Source: Choristoneura fumiferana
Lineage: Eukaryota; Arthropoda; Insecta; Lepidoptera; Tortricidae
Length of the DNA: 64,000 bases
Assembly: GCF_025370935.1 (NCBI RefSeq)
Contig: NC_133495.1
Location: 972,141 to 1,036,140 of the forward strand
Direction of reading: 5' to 3'
Below the pieces are notes generated by a model, which worked only from the letters and a program-made list of their open reading frames with translations, was not told where the DNA came from and did no database searches. This document shows, piece by piece, positions 45,472 to 58,229 of this stretch (the stretch's first letter is position 1; the number at the start of each line of letters is the position of its first letter). The translations under genes were made by a program, and so were the position numbers.

Positions 45472-45769
45472 CACACAAACTTTCGCATTTATAATATTTA
45501 CTTATATATAGTACTTGTCAATTTAATTAGCTGTACATGGCTGACAATTATATTTTTATTAGAAAGTTAACAGTGTGGATTTTACTTTATTATTTAAATT
45601 TATGTAATGGTTAAGTTACAGAAATAGCGTATCTTTAACTTCCCTTAAAAAAAAAGCCTGGGTGCCGGTAGCCCAGTAACACTGTAGATAGGCAATGCTA
45701 ATATATCAATACTGTGGAGTCAAAGTTATCGATACTATCAAAAATTCGATATATCGTTGCAACCCTACC

Positions 45770-45845
45770 TGTCAAAGGACGCCGCGTGCGAAGGCAAAGC
45801 CATAAATCGCACGCGGCATCCTTTGACAGAGGCGGCGCGTGTCAA
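45770..45845. repeat. Short inverted repeat CTGTCAAAGGACGCCGCG
   Basis: CTGTCAAAGGACGCCGCGTG pairs with CACGCGGCATCCTTTGACAG across a short loop, and a third partial copy (GGCGCGTGTCAAAG) follows. Confidence 0.65.
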
Positions 45846-46859
45846 AGCGGCGGCGCGATACAAACACCGGCCATTTGCCGCTCGGCACGGCTGCCAAATT
45901 AGGGGTTTTCCCCTCAAATTTAGGGGGTAAATAACTGGGATGGGGTATTTTTAAGGATTTTTGGGAAGTTTTGCTTTTTATATTTATTTTGTATTTCTTA
46001 TATTTCACATTATTTCTTGATATTTGCACGGATATATAATGAAAACTATCCCGACAAAATGATACTTGTACAATGAAAAATTAAAAAAAAAAAAAACATT
46101 TTGTGGGTACCTCCCATAGACGTAAAGTAGAGATTTTTTTGTATGTAAGTAAGCCGATGGGTGGAAAATTAAAAAAAATACTGAATGGTAAGTATATCAA
46201 ACTTACAATCCTGCCTGATGTCATTATACGACATGTTGCTGTGTGTGTAATCATTCACTTCAATTCTTGTGGCACTACCTATACTAACATGTTTTAGGGG
46301 GATTTCCAATTAATTATAGCAATTTTAGGGGTTTTTAACTTAAGTTTTAGGGATAAATATTTTTGAGAGTTGGTAACTCTGCGCTCGGCCCGCGCGCTGT
46401 TTGTGACGACGGGCGACGGGCGCGGGCCCGCGCACGACCCGCGCCCGCGCCCGCGTTCTGTGTGAAGGCTTCCATATACCGCCATGCAAATACGCCCGTC
46501 GCGGGCCCGCGCACGACCCGCGCCCGCTCTCTGTGTGTGTTGCCCTTTAGAGGGACCCCACGACACGAACTTCGAATTTAGAGTTTCGTAGTAGCCCTGC
46601 TGATATTTTGTGACACGCCCATAGAAACTCTTGTCAGTTTTACATCAGTTTGTATGGGCGTGTAAACGAAATATCAGGTCGGTATTTCCATGTCGGTATT
46701 ATCCGTGTCGGTAAATAGTGTCACCCCGGCAGGGCTACTACGAAATTCGAAAATCAAAGTTCTTGTCATTCGATCCCTCTAACACATACTATTTAATACA
46801 AGAGCGAGAGGGACGGTACGATACGATTACGAACTTCGAGTTTCGTAGTAGCCCAGGAG

Positions 46860-49006
46860 TTTCTATAGGCGTGTTCAAGAAAAATCGAGAAAGTATTTCC
46901 ATGTCCATGTCGGTATTATCCGGGCCGCTAAATAGTGTTACCCGAATGGTTTGATAGGGTTTGATTTGATGTTGATTGATATATAAAAAAAAAATACAGT
47001 GCAATCCTTCCTATCTTACTCATCTATATTCTATTCTAAACTACATTTACATTGAAATCGAGATACATGCAATAGTTTTATCAAGTGTGTTTTGTAAGGT
47101 TGATGTTAAAATATTACAACGATGTGCTAAAATTGCATGTTTTACGCCGAATAGGTATGTATTACTTAAAATATCCATAGGTTTGCGTGTGCCGTTACTG
47201 CACATGAAAAGTTGTAAAATAATACCTTACTGCCTTGTTATTATGTGCATTTAGGCATTTTAATAGAAAGCTAAATATTTTTACATCGATTTTTGACAAG
47301 TTCAATGACTTTTAATTCCCAGATAATAAAATAAAACAAGTTTTAACTTGCTATTACTGCCTTATTATTACAGTCTATTGTTGCTATAACAGTCGTGTAT
47401 GAGTTCCTTCGAACTGTATGTTGATGCAGTTATTTTACATGTTGGTTGGGGAGGTAAATTTATAATTTTCTATGAAACTTACCCTTAGTCCAAAATCTAC
47501 CATTTTCGAGATAGTTATGTTTTGAATAAGAAAGAAGGAGACCTTTGGGATCATAAGGCACAATTTCATAGAGCACAAAAACTCAATTTTCATCAATTGT
47601 CAATTTTTAATGAAGAATTTAAAAAGTTGAGCCACAACTTTAGGAGCTTAAGTAATAAAGCTTAGCAGTTTCTGATGTATTTCAAGGAAACTGATTCTTT
47701 ATTTTGGTTCACAAGTCAAGTAGCATTTCTTAAACACTAATTAATTTACTCTTGTTTGGGCTGTTCATAATGCTTAAGGCGAAGGCTACTTGTGCTATAA
47801 ATACTGCAACCCATAACCTCTTGACGCCCAAGTCAAAGTTTTGATTTATGAACATCAAACTTATGTTATTTAAGTCCTTTATAAAGGACTAGGCGTCAGG
47901 AGGATAGATTTGATCCATACTGATCGTTTTCAATCTTAATTTTTTTTTTTTATCTAACGAGGCTCCAGTACACCAAATGTAACTATGTCAGCCTCATGGG
48001 AAGACGCAGAGAACCAAATCAAACTCTGTCCTGCCCAGAGACAGTCTGTGTACAAGAGCATGTCCAATGAATTTATAAATCAACACTGCATCACTGACAA
48101 AGGCTTACTTAACATTTATAATTACATTTCTTAGTTCATAAATACTCACATTCATCAATATACGCTATTTTCTATAGTACGTATACAAGATGTCACTATA
48201 TTATTGTATGGTCATGGACTTTAATTCATGAGCCACCAAAGAACTATTTCACTGTAATCGTCATATTGACGTCGCATTAAATATCCCCATCGGCCGCATA
48301 CATAACCGGAGTTTCGTAACCAGTTGCGGAAGGAAACTTTTTCGGTCTTGTTCAAAACCGGTTGCGAAACAAAACTATTTTGTTCTCACATGAAACTAGT
48401 TACGAACAAATACTTTTTTTCTTGCACAAAACTAGGAACAGGGATCGAGTTCTGGTTTTTTACTGAAGCTTATTTTCACAGTAGTTTTTTTTTCAATCAG
48501 AATCAACACAGACACAGTGTTGACGGAGCTCCGCTAGTGCTAAATATAAACTTAACATAATCTAAACCTACCTATGTTTCTGTGTCGATTAAAATTGGGT
48601 AATTTAAATTTGTGAATGAGTTTCAAAAGTAGATTCTATGTTCGAGAGGTTTCGTAGAAGAAAAGTGTTCGATCGTAACTGGTTACGAATAAGTAGAAAT
48701 TAGTTTTTGATTGCAACTAGTTTCGTAAAAGGCAGAAATAGTTTTCGATAACCAGTTGGTTACGAAGCTCTGGTTGCGTACGCGGCCGAAGGGTAAATAA
48801 CAAGGAAAATCGTAATGACTTAAAGGTTCCATGGTGGCTCCTAAATAAAAGTCCTTGACCGTACCATTCAATTATAGACAGGGGATTCCCCGATTTTGTC
48901 ACAGTATAAGTAATGGAAAATGCTTATTCTAAACAGACCCAATCGTAGGTGCGAAAAATGAATATATTATTATCTAGATATTATTCAGTATTATTTATTA
49001 TGGAAT
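46860..49006. other. Non-coding stretch of block B, counterpart of 5230-7511
   Basis: Same content as in block A. Lacks the 132-base stretch found at 7264-7395 in A; the deletion is bounded by the short match CGATTTT. Confidence 0.5.
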
Positions 49007-49079
49007 TTTGCCGCCTGGGGCGGACCGCCCCCCTCGCACCCGCTACGCTACGCCACTGTTCACAAGGATAAGGACTTAC

Positions 49080-49321
49080 GCATAGAATTCCCTGTACGTT
49101 GCCCTGCGTGGCATCACCAAGAGATAAGCAAAGGCTATGCCCCCAAGGGCAGCAAGTGCGAACGCTTTGAATATGTGCCGCTCTGTTTGCGCCCAGTGGA
49201 GCCCCCGCATGACTGGTTTGACGCGGCAGGGCGGCGCGGGCGGCGGCGGGGGGCAGATCTGCGGGCACGGCGACGGCGGCATGGGCGGGCACGGGATGCG
49301 GGGGGGACACGGGTCAGCCAT
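49080..49321 (-). CDS. COX6C-like protein, first coding exon (block B)
   Basis: Same exon as in block A, with the same start, Pro/Cys-rich leader and GC|GTAAGT border. One residue differs in the membrane span (GIAFTYLL in A, GIAFAYLL in B). The open frame and splice site are kept in both copies, which argues for a real exon, though the two copies may be only alleles. The rest of the gene was not located. Confidence 0.6.
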
Positions 49322-50413
49322 TGTGCTAGAGAGAACAACAAATATACTGCATATTCTCACCCCCTCTCAACCAATTAGCTTATAGTTAGGGTGACTGATG
49401 ACAGATAATGTAAAGATAAAGGGTAATGTGAGTACTGATACCTATGCCAAAGGAAACTATAAAATTGCGTAATTTTTCATATAGGAAATTTTGTATGGAA
49501 ATCTTGTGAAAATTTCCAGAAATTTTATTTCCGAGAACTTTTCAAAGTTTTGGAAACTTTCCGCAACTTGCACATCTGTAAATGTCACACAAATGTGACT
49601 GACAGATGTAATGTATAATTTATTGAATCAGGCGTTACTTTGAAGAGGACCATATCAATGAACTTTAAACAATGACTTGGCCCACCCGCGAGGCTGCTAC
49701 CTTACGCTACCTACGTATTTGCAACAAATGTGTTCAAGTAGCTCCTCCAACTCCGCGCTGTATGAACACACCAACTACCGGTCCTACCACCTGCATATCT
49801 GTCTGTATTCCTTTAGGATTACAGAGGTGCTAGTGCAGGTTTTCCGAAATTCCCATAGGATAGAGAAAAAGCTAACCCAATCCAAACCAACCGGTAGATG
49901 CAAGTGGCGAGTTATCGTTCATTTGGCGTTCTAATGGGATGGCCTTTGTTCAGCAGTGGACGTCTTCAGACTCATGGCGATGATGAGATAAATCCAATTA
50001 TTTACCTTTCACGAGCAAAGCCAAAGGATGAAGCCGCCTTTCAAATAAAAAAATAACTTTAGCGAGAAGAAATGTATCTGTTCCATCCATCATCCCGGCC
50101 TATATAGGCTATATACGTCCAACTATACTGGACACAGACCTCAGACATAGAGAATGTTAAAAGAAAAAGATAGAAAATACATTTATTCACAACACAAGAC
50201 AACAATAGTATTAATTACAAATAGACAACACGTAGGAAAGTATGTATGTGTCATTGCGGTTGTGAATCGGACACTGGCTCAGCATTATACTGAAGCGTTA
50301 ATAATAAAAACACCAGCGTTGATTTTCAGCCAGCACCGTTACCGTGTCACAATTATGTCCCCTGTTAATAAACTTAGCCATCTTTCAAATTGCAGGTTGG
50401 ACACAAACGCAAG

Positions 50414-51670
50414 ATGGCGCAAAGCTCGCATGGCGGCAGTCATCGGCGGAGCCGGGAGCCGGAGCACCTTCGCTACACGAGCACCGACTGGGAAGCCAAG
50501 GAAGCCCTAATACAAAGGGAACTAGACGAGGCCCGCGCCCGAGCCTCCCAGATGGAAAAGACTATGCGCTGGTGGTCAGATTGCACGGCCAACTGGCGCG
50601 ACAAATGGACCAAAGTCCGCAACGAACGCAACAAGGCAAGAGAAGAAGCTAAACAACTTAAAATAAAGGCAGATGCGTTGAGCAAAGAACTGGCAACGCT
50701 CAAAGCAGAAAAGAACGATCTAGGACAGCAATTGACTGACGTTAAAAAAGACAACGAGAAGCTATTAACCATAGGAGAAAGCAGGATAGTATCAGGAGAT
50801 CTAACAACTGAAGATGGAGTTGAACTAAGAAGAAAAGGATATGTGTCTCCCAGTGAACAACCCTCGCTCCGACAAAGAGCGTCTTTGGATTCGCACAAGT
50901 TTTCTCACGTGGATAATGTCCTTGCGAGCAAATTAAGCGAGATGAGACTAAGGTTAGAGGAAACCAGTAAGAGTTTGCAGAGTGAGAAAGATCAGAAGGC
51001 TTTCCTACTCGCCAAAGTGGAGACACTCACCGCAGAGCTACATAACTTGAAGATGGATATGACACACAATGATAGAACGTTAGGCTCAACAGACTCTAGT
51101 CATAGCGAAATTGAACGACTCCAGAACGAATTGCAAGACGAAGTAGCTGCCAAACAAACTCTAGAAGAAAAGATAGCAGAGTTGAAAATGGAGATAGAAA
51201 AACTGAAATCGGAGAACACGATACAATGGAGTAAGCGGGAGCTAATGGAGACGGAAAATATAGCGATACTGAGAGAGAATAAGAAGCTCTACAGTCAGGT
51301 GTGTGAGCTGAGGGAGCAGATACACAAGTTGAATAGGATTTCAGATGGTAGTGCCTATGGCTCGACGTTTTCTAATGAATACAGTAGGTTGGATTCCGAC
51401 CTGTATTTAAGGAAAACAAGCGGCAGTCCTAGGTCACACGAGTCTAGCAAAGGCAGAATCTCTGACAGCAGCGCGTATGGATCAAAGTATAATGAATATA
51501 CAAGGCTAGATCCAAATTTATTGTACGATGTTGGAGACAGAAAACATAGTAGTAGTCCAAGATCTCATGAATCAAGCAATGGTTCCTCGGAAGCAAATTT
51601 AGAGCATTTTCACGCGAAAACATCAGTTGAAGACGATGAACTAGCTATCTTAGAGAGGAATGAAAGTTAG
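50414..51670 (+). CDS. CCDC102A: Coiled-coil protein, CCDC102A-like (block B)
   Basis: The protein is identical, residue for residue, to the block A copy; the few base differences in the CDS (for example CAC to CAT, CGC to CCC across a codon edge in CGCGCG/CGCCCG) are silent. The same 3' splice site lies 18 bases before the ATG. In this copy the gene sits between NCOA6 and SNAPC1 with continuous flanks, so this is the better candidate for the genuine locus. Protein identity with about 1 % divergence in the surrounding non-coding DNA fits two alleles under normal constraint. Confidence 0.88.
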   Translation: MAQSSHGGSHRRSREPEHLRYTSTDWEAKEALIQRELDEARARASQMEKTMRWWSDCTANWRDKWTKVRNERNKAREEAKQLKIKADALSKELATLKAEKNDLGQQLTDVKKDNEKLLTIGESRIVSGDLTTEDGVELRRKGYVSPSEQPSLRQRASLDSHKFSHVDNVLASKLSEMRLRLEETSKSLQSEKDQKAFLLAKVETLTAELHNLKMDMTHNDRTLGSTDSSHSEIERLQNELQDEVAAKQTLEEKIAELKMEIEKLKSENTIQWSKRELMETENIAILRENKKLYSQVCELREQIHKLNRISDGSAYGSTFSNEYSRLDSDLYLRKTSGSPRSHESSKGRISDSSAYGSKYNEYTRLDPNLLYDVGDRKHSSSPRSHESSNGSSEANLEHFHAKTSVEDDELAILERNES

Positions 51671-51968
51671 AAGATCAATTTACCTTTTTTTGGGTTCGGC
51701 TAAAACACAAATTTACGCAATATTTTAATTGAAATTATAATCGATCACAAATGAATTATGTCAAATGTGACATGCTAATTATTCTCTTTGAAATCAGAAC
51801 AGTCTGCTCTAAAGTTTTTACTAAAAAGTATTTAGTACACACACATTACTTTGAAAGAGACAAGATTATAAGTTAGACTGATACTGAATCTGTAGTATTT
51901 CGACAACAGCATTCCATTGCATTTGCATTTATGAGCTACGAGTCACAACCTGTTAGAACGGATTCACA

Positions 51969-51974
51969 AATAAA
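51969..51974 (+). terminator. Poly(A) signal AATAAA of CCDC102A (block B)
   Basis: Counterpart of the block A signal at the same distance from the stop. Confidence 0.6.
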
Positions 51975-52360
51975 ATAAGTAAGAATTTTTGACGAGGCGA
52001 AAGATTTGTGCCAATACTAATTTATTTTTACTCTTTATTACGAGAAAAAAATACTATAAAACCAATGATTCAACTAGGTGCATTCCGAGTGTACACCATA
52101 ACGTGTTTTACCGAGAAATCTTACAGGCCCTTGCATGACGGGGTTCAAAAATTTCCAAAATTGTCCTTGCACGATTTTCTGAATTGCCCTTAGCACATCA
52201 CACTGTATTAGAGGATAGACCTTCACAGTTGCACCCATCTCACTTTTTTGTTGGTACCTAAGGCCTCTTCATGACTGAGTCCCCATGGGCCCATGACAGA
52301 ACTTCCATACCAACACTAAATCGTTTGCATAGTGTGGATGTCCATCTAGCTTGAAATGTA

Positions 52361-52468
52361 CAGTCACCTGCATAATATCTGACACAACAAAGCTTGCATA
52401 AATATCTGATACGGATACGACTATTTCTAGGGTCGGTAGAGCGTGGCAGGTATTGATGCAGGTGACTG
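52361..52468. mobile_element. Tc1/mariner-type MITE (block B copy)
   Basis: Same element and TA flanks as 10896-11003. Confidence 0.75.
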
Positions 52469-53004
52469 TACCTACTGAGACTGGGATGAAGCGCCTGTAT
52501 AGCCCCCACGATATATGATGATGGTCTTCTAGTTTGGTGGTCGATTCCTCCTTTTATTATCCTTTATAACAGTAGAACAGTTGGTTATGGTAGAGCAGGG
52601 TTTGTCAAACTTATGGCTCCACGTACCCCTGTTAAAGTTTCTAGACGAATCCTCCAATCCCCCTGGTGTTGCAGGTGTCTATGGGCGGTGGTGATCTCTT
52701 ATCATCAGGAGACCCACTTGCTCGTTTGCCATCCAGTTGAATAAAAAAAAAAAACAAAAACCAATCTTAATCATCTTGCTATTCTTGCAGCCTGGTGGTT
52801 TTTGGAGTCACGTAAACCTTGTCGCGAGCCCCCTACCGTCGAATAGCGAACGAATAGTGTGGTAGAGCATTGTGATAATAATACTTACAAATAGCAACGA
52901 TTATATATACTCGTTTGTAGTGTAGAGTTTGACTGTTAACATACTGGGATTTGTTGGATTCATCTGGAAAATATACGTAAAATACCAAAATAGTACAGGT
53001 GAGA

Positions 53005-53322
53005 GCCGTGGTGGCCTAGTGGGAAGCCGTGGTGGCCTAGTGGTTTGACCTATCGCCTCTCAAGCAGAGGGTCGTGGGTTCAAACCCCGGCTCGCACCTC
53101 TGAGTTTTTCGAAATTCATGTGCGGAATTACATTTGAAATTTACCACGAGCTTTGCGGTGAAGGAAAACATCGTGAGGAAACCTGCACACACCTGCGAAG
53201 CGATTCAATGGTGCGTGCGAAGTTCCCAATCCGCACTGGGCCCGCGTGGGAACTATGGCCCAAGCCCTCTTGTTCTGAGAGGAGGCCTGTGCCCAGCAGT
53301 GGGACGTATATAGGCTGGGATG
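53005..53322 (+). mobile_element. tRNA-derived SINE (block B copy)
   Basis: Same SINE with the doubled head. The left target duplication carries one substitution (AGTACAGGTGAGA against AGGACAGGTGAGA on the right). Confidence 0.9.
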
Positions 53323-55042
53323 AGGACAGGTGAGAAGATTAATTTTAATAGAAATATATGTGTGTTGTGTTGGTAGATTGAAGAGGTGGCATTTAGATTT
53401 TTAGGTAAAGCTCGATAATAACTAAAGCTTTAGTATGCGGCGTGAATCGGAAACCAAGGGGGTAACCCCAATAAAACGCAGTTCGTATTAGGTACGTCGC
53501 TTTCACTCCTATTCAATACTGTTAGCGTGACATGATACGAAGATCGAATTCCCAACTTTGAAGAATTAGGCCAAGAACTAAGATAGTGTTTGACCGAAAC
53601 TACCTAAGCGTTCCATATGAATTTTAACTTGACCTTATACGAGTTTCTGAGAAAAGGGGTTTTGACAGAAACATGGACAACAAAGTTTGAGTTACGGAAC
53701 CCTAAAAATAATGGCACAAATATAAATTATTGCAATGTTTACAATAATAAAACTTAACTAGTATATTTTTGAATGCGAGAGTACCTACAAACCGATCATG
53801 AAATTTGTTGTGGAGATACATACATAGTTTGAGAACCTGTAAAAACATAGGGTAGTTTTTATCCATCCCCGCGGACGCGCTAAAACGAATTCTCCGCAAA
53901 CGAAGTCGAGGGCAACAGTTAATATGAACAGTCTCTCAGTTTAGTTTTACGCGTATGCTACACACTACACTGATGGTCGCGATTCACCCAATGAGCTGTA
54001 AATTTTTACTACTTTATTCATAAAAGATAAAAAATATTTTACATAAATGTTTTGGCCCTTTCTGTGTAGAAGATGACAGAAAAAGGCAAAACATAATTAA
54101 ACTAAGTGTTAGTGAACGTTTATAAATAAGAAGTTTGCAACTTAACTTATTATTTTTATTTGCAAGCTAGATTCGTATTAACATGACCTACAGACTTATA
54201 GCAATAAGCAATAACAATAACTTATTTTTATTAAAATCGTTACGAAGTATAAGGCCTAATACCAAAATGTATTTATTTATTCGCTTTTACTTGCCTTTTG
54301 TTGATTCTATAATTTCTATCAATTAGGTGCATAATGAGGTAACAAATATGCCCAATTTAATAAACAGTTCGGGCTCTATATTTTCCCGCTAAGTATTATA
54401 ATTATGTTGTATTTTTAAACAACTAAGGCCTCTAAATAAAATGATGAAGTTCAAATACGTAAGTGTCCTATACATTAATGATATTTAAATGTAGTAAGTA
54501 ATAAATATAATATTAATTAATAAAGATAACTATGTGGCAAAGTTATTAATGTGTTTGATTAATAAAAACCCGGAATCATTTAAGAATTGAAATAAAATGG
54601 GCTACACATACATATACTCAAAAGAGAGTGAAATAGAAGTAAAATGATAGTATTAAATATAGTCTTAATCGAGTTTAGCTTGACAAGTTCTCTTCGGAGC
54701 AACGCGACTCAGCGGCTGCTGCAACACGCGCCGCCGCTCTGCTCGCGCGACTATCCGACGAAACTGACACCGGCCCACAACTACCCGCGTTTTCATCGTC
54801 ATTTTTATTATAACTGTCAAATGTAGGTAGCACACAACACTAACAACATCGCTCTGTAAAGGTACGTTCACACTCACCGATGACGCAGCACGAGTATTTA
54901 ACACCGTTTTCCACCAGCTATCCGGCTCAATATATATTTAATATACGAGTGAGTCTCACGGTAGTTTCATGTTTAAAATGATAATAATTAAACCATAGCT
55001 TAAACACTCGTTAGATACGAGTATATTGATAAAATAAAAATA

Positions 55043-55338
55043 ACAAAAAAGTAAAACCGAGTCCAAAAAAAATAATAAAAATGGGACCAACTACAAAACC
55101 CTTGAAAATATTTTCTAGGTACCTGCTAGATCGAAGTCCTCAGCACGAGCCAGCAGGAGTGGAAAAATAGTCTTCTACCTCACCTACATACAACAATCAA
55201 TCCTTCGTGCTGGGTCGTGCTGAGTCACCGCCTTCGATCTAGTAGGTACTTACCTAGAAAAATATTTTCAAGGTTTTGTAGTCGGTCCCATTTTTGGTTA
55301 TTGTTTTTTTTTTTTGAGTAGGTTTTACTCTTTTGTTT
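55043..55338. mobile_element. Fold-back element (block B copy)
   Basis: Allelic copy of 13641-13932 with a few substitutions. Confidence 0.75.
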
Positions 55339-56596
55339 ATTTCTCACTTTTTAGTGATTCGTAGCCAAAGCACATCTCACAACGATTCCATTAAGCCCAA
55401 ACACGGCTTAGTTACGTTGTTTTATAACAGAGTTCCGTTGCCTACCTTCCGGCTCCAGCATCAGAGATTCTTCTTTCGCCTATCTAGGTATATTAATCAT
55501 GATATTTTATAGACGAGCAAGCATTACTTAGCTTTGACGAGTTCCATTGGTCATCTTCGGTCTTCTTCATCAGGTCCAGTTTACCAAATGATACTTTCTG
55601 AATGTAAATGCTTATCTTAATGCTATCCAAAATCGCCATAGGTGTGCCTATAACATTTGAGGTTTGCCCTCGATTTCCCTAGAATCCCATCATCAGATCT
55701 TGATTTGGTGACAATGGGACCACCTCAGAAGAGTACCCTTTCGAATAAAAAAAGAATTTTGAAAATCGGTCCACAATTGACTGAGTAATCAGTGAACACA
55801 TATATAAAAAAAATACAAACATTGGAACATAGAACCTCCTCCTTTTTTGAAGTCGGTTAAAAATACTAAATTGAACGGTTCAACTCACCCCATCCGCTCT
55901 GTTGCTTCTGCGCGAGCGCCGCGCGGAAGAGCGGGGAAAACCACAGTCGTGAAAGCACTCGCCTATGAAAAAGATCTATCGAAAGGATCGAAGCCAGTCA
56001 GACCGTTCCCGCCTTATAATTGTGAGTTGAACGCTGAACGGTTTCATTTAATAATTTTAGAAAGACAGATGTATTGAATGTTTCGCTATCGTGTTTTGTT
56101 GGATAAGTTCGTATTTATGTTTCTTTCTCAATCAGCTTCAGTAAGCTAGTTGAGATAGCTAGATAAAAACGAACTTTTCCGACAAAATGCGATGACAAAA
56201 CATTATTCACTACATCTGTAAAATGTTTGATAAATAGAACTGTTTTTCTGCCAAAACAAAATAAGTACCTATTAGTAGGTACAGTCGAGTTCATAAAGTA
56301 GTTAGCAAAATTTTGATCAAAAATATCTGAACACGATGATGACGACCACCTCGACTCCTAGTTAGTTATTTGGCTCTCTATTGTTAACGGTGTAGAAGCG
56401 TGTTCAGACATTTTTGATCAAATATTTGCACACAAGTTTATGATCTCGAATGTACAGGACCGGGATTGTGGCTATTCCTAGCTGACTGCACTTCTTAGTT
56501 CGCACTGATGAGGCTCTACTACTATATAGTGGGTTTGTTTTCCCATCGGTTCTGGTGCTTACAACTGGAAGTAAAACATCCCTATTTCAAAAAAGA

Positions 56597-56602
56597 TTTA
56601 TT
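56597..56602 (-). terminator. Possible SNAPC1 poly(A) signal (AATAAA on minus strand)
   Basis: TTTATT on the plus strand, about 950 bases beyond the SNAPC1 stop, after a LINE fragment. A nearer ATTAAA (about 57355) is an alternative. Confidence 0.3.
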
Positions 56603-57024
56603 GTTTTAAACACAAGCATACACTTTAAACTTAACGCTAAATAAAACAAAATTACAAAAGTAATATCACATTTCAGTTTAGTTTAGGGCGTATATTATCT
56701 AACATAGAATTTTTAAACCAGTATACTGTTTGAGCACTGAGCGGCATGCTGAGGGTATGTTTGTGCGTATACTCGTACTTACTTTACTAAAGGGACGTAC
56801 CTCTAGTGCATGTTGGGACCGTGCAGTGGCAAATATGGCGTGGCGTAGCTTCAGGCGCTTCTGGCCAGTGGCAAACTGTGAAACCATACAATCTGACAGT
56901 TCATGCCAGCACCATTGGTTTCAGTTTCAGCTGTAGCGAACGCTGCGATCGTTTCGGCACCCCCCACCACACGCTTTGCACGGGCCCAATATTGGACCAG
57001 AGGATAGACAAAAGAGTGCTTCCA

Positions 57025-57306
57025 TTCATCATCATCATCATCATCATGTCGGCCGAAAGACGTCCACTGCTGGCCATAGGCCTCCCCCAAGGCTCTCCAC
57101 TCAGACCGGTCTTGTGCTTTCCGCATCCACCGCGATCCCGCGATCTTAACCAGGTCGTCGCTCCATCTTGTTGGAGGCCTACCGACAGCTCGTCTCCCGG
57201 TCCGCGGACGCCATTCGAGAACCTTTTGACCCCATCGGCCATCAGTCCTGCGAGCAATGTGCCCCGCCCATTGCCACTTCAGTTTCGCAATTCTTCGAGC
57301 TAGCTT
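57025..57306 (-). mobile_element. RTE-type LINE 3' end with (ATG)n tail
   Basis: On the minus strand one open frame reads KLKWQWAGHIARRTDGRWG, KVLEWRPRTGRRAVGRPPTR, WSDDLVKIAGSRW and GEAYGQQWTSFGRHDDD. This is the C-terminus of RTE-clade reverse transcriptases, and it runs straight into an ATGATG microsatellite, as RTE elements do. 5'-truncated. It lies just downstream of the SNAPC1 stop and may be part of its 3' UTR. Confidence 0.85.
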
Positions 57307-57550
57307 CCAATATAAGACATTATTACCCTTTGTCTATAATTATTGTTAAAGGCTTTAATTTTGAGCTATTCCCCGTTGCATGCACCCCTTTTCCACACTA
57401 CGAACAACTGAGAAAAATATTCTTCGTAGTTCGTAGTAAGGACAACTGGGAATAGCCGAAAGGTACATATGAAAAGTTCATAAATGTGTTTCATTCTTCA
57501 GAATAAGTTCGGTTCAAAAATTGGCGGTGCACAGTGCCTTATATGAGCAA

Positions 57551-58229
57551 CTATTTTTGCTCCTCGAAGTTGGCAATAGGCAGCATTCCCATCTTCTTAA
57601 ACTTCGATTTCAAAATTGGTTTCTTCATTTCCCTTTTCGCTATTTTCCGTAGTCTAGGTGACATCCGCAACGGTCTCTTGAAGATGGCGTCATCATTTTT
57701 CGACTTTGCTTCTAAATCTTTCTTTTTAGCTTCCGTTACTTTCTTCACCTCTAACTCCTTCGACTCTTCTATTTTATCGGCTTCTGGCTCTTTCTTTTTT
57801 GCTCCAATTTCTTTTTCTGTTTCTGAACCCTCTTTTGCGCCTGAATTTTTCTTCGGTCTACCTCTCTTACCCTTCATTTTGTCTATTATCTCTATCTCTA
57901 CAAGCTTACCCTCACTTTCAGTCGTCATTAGATTGGGCAGTGCATCAATCTCAACACTTATTTCTTGCTCATTAAGTTTTCCATCAAGTTCATCGATATC
58001 AGTATTCTCAAAAGTGGCACTGGCCGGTGACGTTTTCTTCCTGCACCAATCGTCTGAATCATCCGAATCATCGGATGATGAGCTCATGCTGTGTCGTTTT
58101 CTTTTTGGTTTCCTTATCTTTGCTTTGGCTTTAGTGTTTCGTTTTCTGGTATCGCTGCTCGGAGACATTGGGATTGGCCTTTTTGGTGTGGTGTAGCCAG
58201 CTGTTACACGAGGAGTCTTTTCTGGGCTC
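57551..58229 (-). CDS. SNAPC1: SNAPC1 last exon, Lys-rich tail
   Basis: 679 bases, phase 2, preceded by a strong 3' splice site (ten T then CAG). It encodes SPEKTPRVTAGYTTPKRP, a Ser/Asp cluster (SSSSDDSDDSDDWCRKK), basic stretches (GKRGRPKKNSG, an AT-hook-like GRP core) and RPLRMSPRLRKIAKREMKKP before the stop at 57551. Likely a disordered nuclear tail. Confidence 0.75.

Larger units (their letters stand above)
41615..46546. mobile_element. 4.9-kb non-autonomous DNA transposon with TTA duplication, only in block B
   Basis: The left end AGGGCAACACACACAGAGAG and the right end CTCTCTGTGTGTGTTGCCCT are part of a 33-bp perfect inverted repeat, followed by GC-rich subterminal repeats (GCGGGTCGGG, GCGGGCCCGCGCACGACC). 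TTA flanks both sides (41612-41614, 46547-46549), and block A has a single TTA at 4917-4919. A 3-bp TTA duplication suggests the PIF/Harbinger group. No open frame resembling a transposase exists; the interior is a patchwork of microsatellite, duplicated segments and moth repeats. At 4932 bp it is long for a non-autonomous element. Confidence 0.85.
36692..56507. repeat. Duplicated block B (second copy of block A)
   Basis: This is the counterpart of 1-15339. The left limit is unknown because block A begins at the window edge; the right limit matches the end of block A at the N run. Block B is longer mainly because of the 4.9-kb insertion at 41615-46546. It is flanked on both sides by unique sequence that joins without gaps to NCOA6 on the left and SNAPC1 on the right, so B looks like the primary copy. 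Confidence 0.95.

Noticed and set aside
45237..45488. Minus-strand frame with a long Val/Cys repeat
   Set aside because: Translation of a CA microsatellite.
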